A stretch of 64,000 nt of DNA from an uncultured Flavobacteriaceae bacterium (GTDB lineage: Bacteria; Bacteroidota; Bacteroidia; Flavobacteriales; Flavobacteriaceae), in the NCBI GenBank assembly GCA_937929935.1, contig CALFUL010000003.1:62001-126000 (forward strand). Reading direction: 5' to 3'. This document shows, one piece after another, positions 52,566 to 62,244 of this stretch (within the stretch, counting starts at the first letter, position 1; every line of letters starts with the position of its first letter). The notes under the pieces were generated by a model. The model had not been told where the DNA came from. It did not search any database and saw only the letters and a list, made by a program, of their open reading frames with translations. The position numbers and the translations under genes were made by a program.

Positions 52566-55500
52566 ATGATTAGATTAAGTTCTCTTTTCTTGCTCTTTAC
52601 TTTAATTAGTTGTGACTCTGATTCTGAGAATCATTTATTTGTTCAGCGTTCAGCTGATAGCACCCATATCAATTTCGCCAATACCATTACAGAGTCTGAT
52701 GTAATTAACGTACTCGATTTTCAATACTGTTATAATGGCGGTGGAGTAGGTATAGCTGATTTCAATAATGACCAATTACCTGATTTGGTTTTTACAGGAA
52801 ATCAAGTATCCTCAAAAATTTATTTGAATGAGGGCGAGTTGGTTTTTACAGATATTTCAGAGAAAGCTAATTTTTTTACTCAGTCTTGGGTTACAGGTGT
52901 TTCGATAGTTGATATCAATACAGATGGGTGGGATGATATTTATTTGAATGTGGGCGGAAGTGATTGTAACAATGATTGTCCTAATTTATTATTTGTTCAT
53001 CAAGGTTTAGATGAAAATGGTATTCCTGAGTTCAAAGAGATGGCGAAAGATTATGGTTTAGATGATGCCAATTATGCGCAACAGGCGGTATTTTTTGATT
53101 ATGATTTAGATGGCGATTTAGATGTGTATATCGCGCACAATGGTAATGTTAAGTTTGACAAGAATACCCCGATGCCAAAAAGGTATTATCCGGATCATTT
53201 ATCAGATTATGTATTGAGAAATGATACAATCGAAGGAAAAAACCATCCTGTTTTTACCAATGTTTCAGATAGTATAAATATAAATCAAAAAGGTTTTGGT
53301 TTAGGTGTCGGAATCAATGATTTCAATGACGATAATCGTCCTGATGTGTATGTGTCTAATGATTTTATTACCGATGATTTAATGTATATCAACACGGTTT
53401 CATCCGATGGTAAAACTCCCAATTTCATTGAATCAAGCAAAGAATATTTGAGTCATGAAACCTATAATGCCATGGGGGTTGACATTGCTGATATTAACAA
53501 TGATGCAATACCTGATATTTTGGTGCTTGATATGTTACCAAAACAATATAAAAGACAAAAACTGATGCTCGGTAGCATGAATTATGATAAATACCTGTTG
53601 TCACAACAAAATGATTATGCAACACAATATATGCACAATACCTTACAATTGGGGAATGGTTTTATTGGCGATCAACCCATTAAAGCCAGTGAGGTGGCCT
53701 TTCAAAAGGGAATTTCAAGTACTGATTGGAGCTGGGCGCCGCTGATGGTTGATTTTGATAATGATGGTCTAAAAGATATTTATATAACCAACGGATATGT
53801 AAAAGATATTACCGATTTAGATTTCATCAATTATTCTAATGAAAATAGACTTTTTGGCACCCCAGAAGCTAAAACCAAGAGACTGAAAGAAAGTATAGCA
53901 AAAATGCCAGGCATTTATCTAACCAATTTCTTTTACAAACAAACTGCCGATGAAAATTTTGAAGATTTTTCAAATATTTGGACATCCGAAAATGCATCCT
54001 TTTCAAATGGTGCAGCCTATACAGATTTAGATTTAGATGGTGATCTTGATTTAGTGGTCAATAATATAAACGATAAGGCCTTTGTACTCGAGAATCGTAC
54101 ATCCCTAAAAAACAACAATAATTATTTGAGAATAAAATTACTGGGTGGTAAAAAGAACGCTAAAGCAATTGGTGCTAAAATTAGTGTCTATACTTCGGGC
54201 GAAGTACAAACGCACTATCAATCAGTAATAAGAGGGTATTTATCTTCAGTAGAACCTGTGGTGCATTTTGGTCTTGCTCAAGATACCCTCATTGATTCGT
54301 TAAAAGTAGTGTGGCCCAATGAAAAAATTACCACAAAATATAAGGTCAAAACCAATCAGCTATTGAACCTTTCTCAATCAGACGCATTTGATAAGAAGAA
54401 CTCAAAACTCTTGCATAAAACTACATTTTCTGAGGCTGATGATGTGGTCAACTTTACTCAAAATGATAAGTTTATCAATGAATATACTTCTCAAAGTTTG
54501 TTGTCAAGGCAATTTACCTCAAAGAGTACATGTATTGCTGCAGCCAATATTGATGGTATTGTAGGCGATGAATTGTTTGTGGGTGGCGCAGCCGGAACCG
54601 CCAGTAGTATTTGGTTTCAAAACCAAAGCGGAAATTATGAGCCCAAACAATATCTTGATGCTAACTATGATGATACGCAGGCTGTTTTTGTTGATTTGGA
54701 TGCAGATGAAGATTTAGATCTTGTGGTTGCCAGCGGTGGCAATAGATTTGATAATGACTCTGAACTCTATCAAAATAGGATCTACCTCAATAACGGTAAA
54801 GGTCATTTTGAAAAAAACAGGAGTATGTTACCTTCAGTTTTGCAAAGCACCAAAAGTATCGCTGCTGCTGATTTTGACAAAGACGGCGACATAGATTTAT
54901 TTGCAGGATCGAGAATCATACCGAAAAATTATCCGTTACAACCGAATAGTACTTTTTTGATTAACAATTCAGGTACATTTGAACCAGCGTTTGAAGCCTT
55001 GTTTTCTAAATTAGGAATGGTTAACCATGCCGTTTGGGCAGATATTGATAATGATGATTGGAAAGATTTAATTGTGGTAGGCGAATTTATGCAAATCACA
55101 TCCTTTAAAAATAATAAGGGTCGTTTAGAACCCTTGTCTTTAAATTGGGTTGATGAAAATAATCAAACAATCAATACCTCAGGTTGGTGGAATCATATAG
55201 TACCTGCCGATTTTGATAATGATGGTGATCTAGATTTTATCATAGCCAATCAAGGCACAAATGGTTTTATGAAGCCCACACAAGATAAACCTATTTATGT
55301 GTATCAAAAGGACTATGATGAGAACGGAAGTGTTGACCCTGTATTGGCCAAATATTTTGAAACTGAAAAGGGTACTGAACTTTTACCCGTGCAAACACGC
55401 GATGATATTATGAAGCAGCTGCCAAGTTTAAAAAATAAATACACGACCTATGAGTCATTTGCAGTAACAGATTTTGACAAACTTTTGCAAATAGAAGATT

Positions 55501-55901
55501 GGTCACAAGAAACTTTAAAGGCTACCACATTTGAAAGCTGCTATGCCGAGAATTTAGGTAATGGTACTTTTAAATTAATTCCTTTACCAAAAGAATGTCA
55601 GGTAGCACCCATTAATGCTGTGCTCTTAGACGATTTTAATGAAGATGGTCTTTTAGACTTTTTAGCCGTTGGTAATGATTTTACGGCGGAGACAAATTAT
55701 GGTAGACATGACGCCTTAAACGGACTCATGGTATTACAAAAAGATGGCTTTTTTGAAGCAGTGCCAACTAGTAATTCAGGCTTTTATGTGCCAGGGCAAT
55801 CGAACCATTTGATTGACTTTACTGATGCTAAAGGACAAACTTATATAATGGCAACTCAGCTCAATGATGAAGCTCAAGTATTTTTAAAAAAACAGAATTA
55901 G
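52566..55901 (+). CDS. Lipoprotein with VCBS/FG-GAP repeats and ASPIC/UnbV domain
   Basis: 1111 aa. Lipobox at Cys16 (LISC). At least ten FG-GAP/VCBS-type calcium-binding blades are visible as D-x-[DN]-x-D-G or D-[FIL]-[ND]-N-D motifs (ADFNNDQLPDLVF, DINTDGWDDIYLN, FDYDLDGDLDVYI, DFDKDGDIDLFAG, DFDNDGDLDFIIA, DFNEDGLLDFLAV). A central ASPIC/UnbV segment (about 520-610, NNYLRIKLLGGKKNAKAIGAKI) splits two propellers. The protein is probably a surface-exposed, calcium-rich propeller that assists SusCD; no catalytic residues are known for this group. Comparable genes follow susD in many marine Bacteroidetes loci. Confidence 0.87.
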   Translation: MIRLSSLFLLFTLISCDSDSENHLFVQRSADSTHINFANTITESDVINVLDFQYCYNGGGVGIADFNNDQLPDLVFTGNQVSSKIYLNEGELVFTDISEKANFFTQSWVTGVSIVDINTDGWDDIYLNVGGSDCNNDCPNLLFVHQGLDENGIPEFKEMAKDYGLDDANYAQQAVFFDYDLDGDLDVYIAHNGNVKFDKNTPMPKRYYPDHLSDYVLRNDTIEGKNHPVFTNVSDSININQKGFGLGVGINDFNDDNRPDVYVSNDFITDDLMYINTVSSDGKTPNFIESSKEYLSHETYNAMGVDIADINNDAIPDILVLDMLPKQYKRQKLMLGSMNYDKYLLSQQNDYATQYMHNTLQLGNGFIGDQPIKASEVAFQKGISSTDWSWAPLMVDFDNDGLKDIYITNGYVKDITDLDFINYSNENRLFGTPEAKTKRLKESIAKMPGIYLTNFFYKQTADENFEDFSNIWTSENASFSNGAAYTDLDLDGDLDLVVNNINDKAFVLENRTSLKNNNNYLRIKLLGGKKNAKAIGAKISVYTSGEVQTHYQSVIRGYLSSVEPVVHFGLAQDTLIDSLKVVWPNEKITTKYKVKTNQLLNLSQSDAFDKKNSKLLHKTTFSEADDVVNFTQNDKFINEYTSQSLLSRQFTSKSTCIAAANIDGIVGDELFVGGAAGTASSIWFQNQSGNYEPKQYLDANYDDTQAVFVDLDADEDLDLVVASGGNRFDNDSELYQNRIYLNNGKGHFEKNRSMLPSVLQSTKSIAAADFDKDGDIDLFAGSRIIPKNYPLQPNSTFLINNSGTFEPAFEALFSKLGMVNHAVWADIDNDDWKDLIVVGEFMQITSFKNNKGRLEPLSLNWVDENNQTINTSGWWNHIVPADFDNDGDLDFIIANQGTNGFMKPTQDKPIYVYQKDYDENGSVDPVLAKYFETEKGTELLPVQTRDDIMKQLPSLKNKYTTYESFAVTDFDKLLQIEDWSQETLKATTFESCYAENLGNGTFKLIPLPKECQVAPINAVLLDDFNEDGLLDFLAVGNDFTAETNYGRHDALNGLMVLQKDGFFEAVPTSNSGFYVPGQSNHLIDFTDAKGQTYIMATQLNDEAQVFLKKQN

Positions 55902-55906
55902 AACTA

Positions 55907-57682
55907 ATGATAAATGTCGATTTAGCTCAAGCTACGATAGAAGCGATGGAAATAATTGGAGATGATACAAAGGTAATTTCATCCATAGAAAAAAGTCATG
56001 CAGAAGCAGGCCTAGAAATATATGATTTCAAAGTTGAATGTAAAGAAAAGCATTTTCCGAAGCCCATTACCATTAAGTGGAAAGTACCATGCTTAAATGT
56101 AAAAGGCGTTTGGAAGCCTACAACTGACTTTTCAAAACGCATTCAAGCTGATTGGGAATTAGAACATATGGAGTCAAGAATTTCAATTGATTCGCCGGTA
56201 ATTAGCCTATTTGGTAACAATGACGAAAACGTCATCACATTTGCTTGCTCAAATGCAATCAACAAATTGCAGATGAATGCATTGATAAGAGAAGAAGATA
56301 ATTATTTCTACTGCCATATTACTTTCTTTTCTGAAGAGGAACAACCTCTTGAAAAATTTGAGGCACAAATTAGAATAGATACCCGAAAGATTCGTTTTTC
56401 ATTGGCTTTAAATGGGGTGTCTGATTGGTGGGCATCAATGCCAAATCTTACACCTGCTAAGGTTCCTGAAATTGCGAAAGCACCTTTGTATTCTACTTGG
56501 TACCAATTTCATCAAGACCTTGATTTAGACTTGCTTTTACAAGAATGTAAATTGGCTCAAGAATTGGGTTATAAAGCCATTATTATTGATGATGGTTGGC
56601 AAACTTTTGACACCAACAGAGGTTATGACTATACAGGCGATTGGCAACCTGACCGTATACCTGATATGTTAGGTTATATCGAAAAAATTCAAAAAATTGG
56701 TTTAAAAGCAGCCCTTTGGTATTCTGTTCCGTTTTGCGGAAAAAAGTCAAAGGCATACAACAATTTTAAAGGTAAATTTTTGACCGAAAATCATAGATGG
56801 GCACCTGTTTTTGACCCTAGGTATCCTGACGTGCGTGAGTATTTGATTTCTATTTACACCAAAGCAGTAAAAGAATGGAATCTTGACGGTTTGAAATTAG
56901 ATTTTATTGATGATTTTAAAATTTATGAAGACACGCCCTTAGGTATTGCAAATGGTCGTGATTACGCCTCTGTGAATGATGCGGTAGATCGTTTGATGAC
57001 AGATGTTATGACATCATTACATGCAATCAACCCTGATATTTTTATTGAATTCAGACAAAAATATGTGGGTCCGGCGATGCGTAAATATGGTAACATGTTA
57101 AGAGCATTCGATTGTCCGGGCGATGCTACAATGAATAGAATTCGCATCGCAGATATCAGAATGCTTGCGGGTCATACGGCGGTTCATGCTGATATGATTA
57201 CGTGGCATGACACTGAAACGGTTGAGGTGGCCGCTTTGCAATTGATCAATACTTTATTTGGTGTGCCTCAGATTTCAGTTTTTTTAACTCAAATTCCTGA
57301 AGATCACCTAGAAATGGTTAAATTCTACACCTGCTATTGGAATAAGAATAAGACTTTAATTACTGAGGGAGATTTCACGGCCTTCAATCCGCTAGCAAAT
57401 TATCCAATTCAAAAAGTCAGCAATCATGAGAAATTATTGGTGGGCTTGCATGATAATCAAGTAGTTCAACTTGATAAAACTTTTGAGAGTATTGATATCA
57501 TCAATGCTAAAATCAGTGATAATATCGCCGTTAGAACAACTTCAAATGTAGGTAATTATAACTTCACAGTTTTTAATTGTCAAGGAAAAACAGTTGATAC
57601 CGGACAACTGAATTTGAAAAAAGGAATTCACGAAATAATTGTTCCGCCAAGTGGCCTAGTACAATTGACCTTAAATACATAA
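55907..57682 (+). CDS. GH36-type alpha-galactosidase, cytoplasmic
   Basis: 591 aa, no signal peptide, so it acts in the cytoplasm. N-terminal beta-sandwich (1-180), then a GH-D clan TIM barrel: YKAIIIDDGWQTF (222-234), WNLDGLKLDFIDDF (324-337) with the nucleophile Asp332 in the KLD motif, and RAFDCPGDATMNRIR (399-413), where Asp402 aligns with the SDxTD acid/base of GH36. A C-terminal beta domain follows from about 500. Shorter than lactobacillal GH36 (about 730 aa), nearer to the raffinose-synthase/Sip1-like branch. It releases galactose from alpha-galactosides. It starts 5 bp after the VCBS gene and ends 4 bp before the symporter. Confidence 0.87.
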   Translation: MINVDLAQATIEAMEIIGDDTKVISSIEKSHAEAGLEIYDFKVECKEKHFPKPITIKWKVPCLNVKGVWKPTTDFSKRIQADWELEHMESRISIDSPVISLFGNNDENVITFACSNAINKLQMNALIREEDNYFYCHITFFSEEEQPLEKFEAQIRIDTRKIRFSLALNGVSDWWASMPNLTPAKVPEIAKAPLYSTWYQFHQDLDLDLLLQECKLAQELGYKAIIIDDGWQTFDTNRGYDYTGDWQPDRIPDMLGYIEKIQKIGLKAALWYSVPFCGKKSKAYNNFKGKFLTENHRWAPVFDPRYPDVREYLISIYTKAVKEWNLDGLKLDFIDDFKIYEDTPLGIANGRDYASVNDAVDRLMTDVMTSLHAINPDIFIEFRQKYVGPAMRKYGNMLRAFDCPGDATMNRIRIADIRMLAGHTAVHADMITWHDTETVEVAALQLINTLFGVPQISVFLTQIPEDHLEMVKFYTCYWNKNKTLITEGDFTAFNPLANYPIQKVSNHEKLLVGLHDNQVVQLDKTFESIDIINAKISDNIAVRTTSNVGNYNFTVFNCQGKTVDTGQLNLKKGIHEIIVPPSGLVQLTLNT

Positions 57683-57686
57683 TATT

Positions 57687-59342
57687 ATGGATACACTATC
57701 AATTTTATCTTTTCTCGGCTTCACCTTATTGGTGGGTTTTATTGCCTGGTACGCCACTAGAAAAACAGATGAAAAATCTGCTGATGGCTATTACTTAGGC
57801 GGTAGAAGTTTAGGCGCAATTACCGTTGGGGGTTCGCTATTGTTGACCAACCTTTCGGCGGAGCAGATTGTTGGCTTAAATGGCCAGTCTTTTGCGCAAG
57901 GTGTTTTGGTTATGGCTTGGGAGACTCTCGCAGCCGTCGCATTAGTATTTACAGCCATTTATCTCTTGCCAAAATATATGCGTTCGGGTATTACAACAAT
58001 TCCTGAATTTATTGAAGAACGATTTGATGCCACTACAAAATCTATTTTATCTATCTTATTTTTAGTAGCTTTTGGTGTTGTACTATTACCTACTATTCTA
58101 TATTCAGGTTCCTTGGCATTTAGCACCATGTTTGACTTACCTAAAGTCTTGGATATGCCCCAATCAAGTGTTATTTGGATTTGTGTTTGGTCAATCGGAA
58201 TCATTGGTTCTATTTATGCCATTTTTGGGGGATTAAAAGCGGTAGCGGTATCTGATTTAGTTAATGCAATAGGACTCTTGATAGGAGGTTTAATGATTCC
58301 GTTTTTTGGATTATTGTTGATCGGAGACGGAAGTATATCAAATGGTTTAGATGTACTTTGGACGGATAACCCTGAGAAATTTAATGTCAAAGGAGAGATT
58401 GATTCGTACTTACCATTCAGCACTATTTTTACGGGAATGATGATTGCACAAATGTATTATTGGGGAACCAACCAATCTATTTTGCAACGTGTATTTGGTG
58501 CCAAAAGTTTGGCTGAGGGTCAAAAGGGAATGATTCTAGCAGGCTTTGTAAAGTTCTTAATTCCTATTGTGGTGGTACTTCCGGGTATTATTGCGTGGCA
58601 TGTTTTTGGTGCTGATTTAGAATCTCAAGATAGCGCTTACCCTGCACTGGTAAAAAAAGTATTGCCAGGTGCATTTTTAGGTTTCTTTGCTGCAGCCTTA
58701 TTTGGTGCGGTTTTGAGTTCTTTCAATAGTTTACTCAATAGTAGTTCTACCCTTTTTGGAGTTGATTTATTTAGACAATTTTTCAACAAACAAGCTTCAG
58801 AGCAAAAAATGGTAAAAGCAGGTAAAATTTTTGGTTTGTTCTTGGCAGTGATTTCTATGTCAATAGCACCCTTTATTGCAAATGCGCCCGATGGTGTCTT
58901 CAACTATATTCAAGAATCTTTAGGTAGTTTAAGTGTTCCTATCTTAGCGGTAGTCACTGTGGGTATGTTGACAAAAAATGTACCCGCAGTTGCCGCTAAA
59001 TTGGTTTTAGTGGTAGGGGTTTTGATGTATTTGGTTAGTCAGTTTGTGATGAGTCCGTATTTTGTTGATACCGCCCTTGCGGAGGCAGCAGCCAACGGAA
59101 TTACCAATGCAAAAGAATTGGGTATTATTAAAGCAAAAGCCTACCCTCATTTTCTTCATGTTATGGGTATTTTGTTTGTCATTAACGTTGGATTTATGCT
59201 GATTATGGGTAAGGTAACTCCGAACAAAAATGAGTACAATCCTAAGGTTACTGAAGAAATAGATGTTACCCCTTGGAAGCATGCCAAATTAGTTGGTCTG
59301 GTTATTACCATCTTGGTGTTGAGCACCTATTTAATTTTTTAG
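57687..59342 (+). CDS. Sodium:solute symporter (SSS family)
   Basis: 551 aa with about 14 membrane helices. SSS signature: ADGYYLGGRSLGAITVGGSLLLTNLSAEQIVGLNG (about 32-66) and YAIFGGLKAVAVSDLVNAIGLLIGG (about 177-201), the SGLT-like sugar-cotransporter region; YYWGTNQSILQRVFGAKSL (about 259-277) is also SGLT-like. It brings a sugar or sugar-glycoside into the cytoplasm with sodium. Since the alpha-galactosidase next to it lacks a signal peptide, the transported molecule may be the intact galactoside. Tightly packed between GH36 and glpD. Confidence 0.92.
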   Translation: MDTLSILSFLGFTLLVGFIAWYATRKTDEKSADGYYLGGRSLGAITVGGSLLLTNLSAEQIVGLNGQSFAQGVLVMAWETLAAVALVFTAIYLLPKYMRSGITTIPEFIEERFDATTKSILSILFLVAFGVVLLPTILYSGSLAFSTMFDLPKVLDMPQSSVIWICVWSIGIIGSIYAIFGGLKAVAVSDLVNAIGLLIGGLMIPFFGLLLIGDGSISNGLDVLWTDNPEKFNVKGEIDSYLPFSTIFTGMMIAQMYYWGTNQSILQRVFGAKSLAEGQKGMILAGFVKFLIPIVVVLPGIIAWHVFGADLESQDSAYPALVKKVLPGAFLGFFAAALFGAVLSSFNSLLNSSSTLFGVDLFRQFFNKQASEQKMVKAGKIFGLFLAVISMSIAPFIANAPDGVFNYIQESLGSLSVPILAVVTVGMLTKNVPAVAAKLVLVVGVLMYLVSQFVMSPYFVDTALAEAAANGITNAKELGIIKAKAYPHFLHVMGILFVINVGFMLIMGKVTPNKNEYNPKVTEEIDVTPWKHAKLVGLVITILVLSTYLIF

Positions 59343-59353
59343 GTAAAGTATTA

Positions 59354-61027
59354 ATGAAAGAGAACGTAAATTTTACCATTTTAGAACGAGATAAACATCT
59401 CAATACCCTTCAAACTGAAAAGTTTGATTTGGCGGTTATTGGGGGTGGCGTTACTGGTGCCGGAATAGCATTAGATGCAGCAGCCCGTGGATTACATGTT
59501 TGTTTGATTGAAAAAAATGATTTCGCTTCAGGTACCAGTAATAAATCAACCAAACTTATTCATGGGGGGTTACGATACCTCAAGCAATTTGAAATAGGCT
59601 TGGTTCGAGAGTCAGGTTCTGAGCGAGCTATAGTACATAAATTGGCACCGCATTTGGTTATACCTGAAAAAATGTTGCTTCCATTAGTAGAAGGCGGTAC
59701 CTATGGTAAAATGATGACGTCTATCGGACTCAAAGTCTATGATTTTTTGGCCGATGTAAAAGGAGAAGATCAACGTAAAATGTTAGATAAAGCTGAGACC
59801 CTTGAAAAAGAGCCTTTACTTGATGAAGACACTGTTCTTGGCGGTGGTTATTACGCAGAGTACAGAACAGATGATGCGCGACTAACCATTGAAATCTTGA
59901 AAAAAGCAGCATCCTACGGGGCAACAATAGTCAATTATTGTGAAATGCAATCTTTTGATTACAATGAGAAGTCCAAAATCAAAAACCTTAATTGTATAGA
60001 CCACAATACAGGTACATCCTTTAAAATAAAAGCTAGGTCTTACGTTTCAGCTGCAGGCCCGTGGGTAGATACTTTACGGACGAAAGACAGCTCAATGAAT
60101 CATAAATACTTACACTTAACCAAGGGTGTTCATATTGTTTTTCCCTTAGAAAAATTACCTGTAAAACAACCCATTTATTTTGATGTAGCTGATGGTAGAA
60201 TGATTTTTGCAATTCCGAGAGGTAGAGCTACCTATGTGGGTACTACTGATACCAATTATTCTGGTAATTTAGATCGGGTGGTGGCTACCAAAGAAGACGC
60301 TACTTATATTTTGAATGCCATTAATGCCACTTTTCCAGAGGTCAACCTTAAAATTGATGATATTGAATCAAATTGGGCAGGTTTACGGCCTTTGATTCAC
60401 GAAGAAGATAAAGACCCTTCAGAATTGTCTAGAAAAGATGAGATTTTCATTTCTGAAAGCGGCCTCATTTCTATTGCAGGGGGTAAGCTAACTGGGTATC
60501 GTAGAATGGCGATTCGCGTCATTGAGGCGGTTTTAGATAAATTAAAAAAGAAGCATAAGCTAAATTTAAAAAAGTCTGAAACCGAAAAAATTCCTTTAGT
60601 TACGCCGCCTTTAAATGATTTTAAAAGTGTAAAAGCCTATCAAAATAAACTGCGCAAAATACTTCAAGAATTAGGTATTTCAGATGCATATCACGCTTGG
60701 TATTTGTGTACAAACTATGGTAAACAAGCCGAGTCAATTATTGAAAAGTCAAAATCTTTTGATAATATTGATATTGTAGAAAGACTAATTCGAGCAGAAC
60801 TTTGGCATAGCGTTCATTATGAAATGACCAATAATATGGCCGACTTTTTCGTGCGTCGTACGGGTCGTTTATATTTTGACGTGCCAAGTGTTTTAAAATA
60901 TAAAAACATCATTCTTGATGATTGCATTGACTATTTTAAATGGGATGAAGAAAGAATAAATGATGAAAAGAGCACTATGAATATGCTCATTGAAGATGCT
61001 ACTAATTTCTACGATAAAGAACTTTAA
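59354..61027 (+). CDS. glpD: FAD-dependent glycerol-3-phosphate dehydrogenase
   Basis: 557 aa from ATG 59354, 11 bp after the symporter stop; an in-frame ATG at 59273 is inside the symporter gene. FAD-binding GGGVTGAG (30-37) and GTSNKSTKLIHGGLRYLKQF (about 61-80), then ADGRMIFAIPRGRATYVGTTD (about 278-298), WAGLRPL and ISIAGGKLTGYRRMA, all GlpD/DAO family motifs; a DAO_C helical domain closes the chain. It oxidises sn-glycerol 3-phosphate to dihydroxyacetone phosphate and passes electrons to quinone at the inner membrane. Its place in a galactoside operon suggests the aglycone is glycerol. A glycerol kinase is not in this window. Confidence 0.93.
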   Translation: MKENVNFTILERDKHLNTLQTEKFDLAVIGGGVTGAGIALDAAARGLHVCLIEKNDFASGTSNKSTKLIHGGLRYLKQFEIGLVRESGSERAIVHKLAPHLVIPEKMLLPLVEGGTYGKMMTSIGLKVYDFLADVKGEDQRKMLDKAETLEKEPLLDEDTVLGGGYYAEYRTDDARLTIEILKKAASYGATIVNYCEMQSFDYNEKSKIKNLNCIDHNTGTSFKIKARSYVSAAGPWVDTLRTKDSSMNHKYLHLTKGVHIVFPLEKLPVKQPIYFDVADGRMIFAIPRGRATYVGTTDTNYSGNLDRVVATKEDATYILNAINATFPEVNLKIDDIESNWAGLRPLIHEEDKDPSELSRKDEIFISESGLISIAGGKLTGYRRMAIRVIEAVLDKLKKKHKLNLKKSETEKIPLVTPPLNDFKSVKAYQNKLRKILQELGISDAYHAWYLCTNYGKQAESIIEKSKSFDNIDIVERLIRAELWHSVHYEMTNNMADFFVRRTGRLYFDVPSVLKYKNIILDDCIDYFKWDEERINDEKSTMNMLIEDATNFYDKEL

Positions 61028-61105
61028 TAATAACGACTCTTTTATTCATCAAGTTGAAACGCTAATTTTCGTCTTGAAGTAAGCGAACATATTAATTTTA
61101 TACTA

Positions 61106-62230
61106 TTGGAACATCAAAATTTAGAATATGAGGTGATTATTGACTCGCCCGGCAGAATTAATCTTATTGGCGAGCATATTGATTACAATGGCGGTTATGT
61201 GCTACCCGCAGCAATTGACAAAAAAATTACGTTAAAGTTTAAAAAGAACAACAGTAATTTCTGTAAAATTCATTCAAGCACTTTTAAAAGTAGTTTTGAA
61301 ATTGACCTTGATAATCTTGAAAGAAGTGAGACCGAGTGGCAAAATTATATTCTTGGGGTAGTTTATCATATTGATATAATTAAACCAGGTGTAATCAAAG
61401 GTTTTGATTGTACCATCGAGACCAAATTACCTTTAGGCTCTGGCGTTAGTTCTTCCGCAGCACTTGAATGTGGTATTGCAAAAGGTGTGAATGAACTGTT
61501 TGAAATAGGTTTGTCTGACTTACAATTAATTACATTATCTAGAGATGCTGAGCATACTTTTGTGGGTACTAAGTGTGGTATTATGGATCAATTTGCAGTG
61601 GTCAAAGGTAAAAAAGACCATTTGCTATTGCTCAATTGTGATACCTTATCGCATGACTTGATAAAAGCAGAATTTTCTCCGTATATAATTCTTTTACTCA
61701 ACACCAATGTTTCTCATAATTTGGCAAGTAGTGAATATAATGTGAGAAGAGATGAGTGTCAAACGGCTCTAGAAGCGATACAATTGAAGTATCCTGAGGT
61801 TAAGAATTTGACTGATGTAAAACCAAAAGTGATTAAGGAATTTAAAAAAGTCCTACCCAAAAAAATCTATAACCGTGCTTTATTTGTATCCAAAGAAAAT
61901 CGAAGAACACTGAAAGCGGTAAAATTCTTAAAAAATAAGAATTTAAAGAAATTTGGTAAATGCATGTATGGCTCACATAAAGGGCTAAAAAATCAATATG
62001 AAGTTAGTTGTAAAGAGTTAGACTTTTTAGTAAATATCACTAAAGATTTACCCTATGTTTTAGGTTCAAGAATGATGGGTGGTGGCTTTGGGGGTTGTAC
62101 CATTAATATTGTTCATCAAGACCATGTTGAAGATTTGATTCAAAGTAGTTCTTGGGCTTACAAGAAAGAGTTTGATATTGACTTAACGCCAATAGTAACC
62201 ACCATTAGCGATGGGGTTTCAAGAATATAA
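61106..62230 (+). CDS. galK: Galactokinase
   Basis: 374 aa. GHMP kinase: SPGRINLIGEHIDYNGG (14-30) with Arg17, ATP-binding PLGSGVSSSAALECG (109-123), GTKCGIMDQFA (154-164) with catalytic Asp161, and GSRMMGGGFGGCTI near 334-347. It phosphorylates galactose at C1 as entry to the Leloir pathway. The only plausible start is TTG at 61106: no in-frame ATG or GTG lies before the first motif, and the upstream frame closes at 61055. The N-terminus is thus short compared with many GalK. 78 bp after glpD. galT and galE are not in the window. Confidence 0.9.
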   Translation: MEHQNLEYEVIIDSPGRINLIGEHIDYNGGYVLPAAIDKKITLKFKKNNSNFCKIHSSTFKSSFEIDLDNLERSETEWQNYILGVVYHIDIIKPGVIKGFDCTIETKLPLGSGVSSSAALECGIAKGVNELFEIGLSDLQLITLSRDAEHTFVGTKCGIMDQFAVVKGKKDHLLLLNCDTLSHDLIKAEFSPYIILLLNTNVSHNLASSEYNVRRDECQTALEAIQLKYPEVKNLTDVKPKVIKEFKKVLPKKIYNRALFVSKENRRTLKAVKFLKNKNLKKFGKCMYGSHKGLKNQYEVSCKELDFLVNITKDLPYVLGSRMMGGGFGGCTINIVHQDHVEDLIQSSSWAYKKEFDIDLTPIVTTISDGVSRI

Positions 62231-62244
62231 ACAGTTTGAACAGA

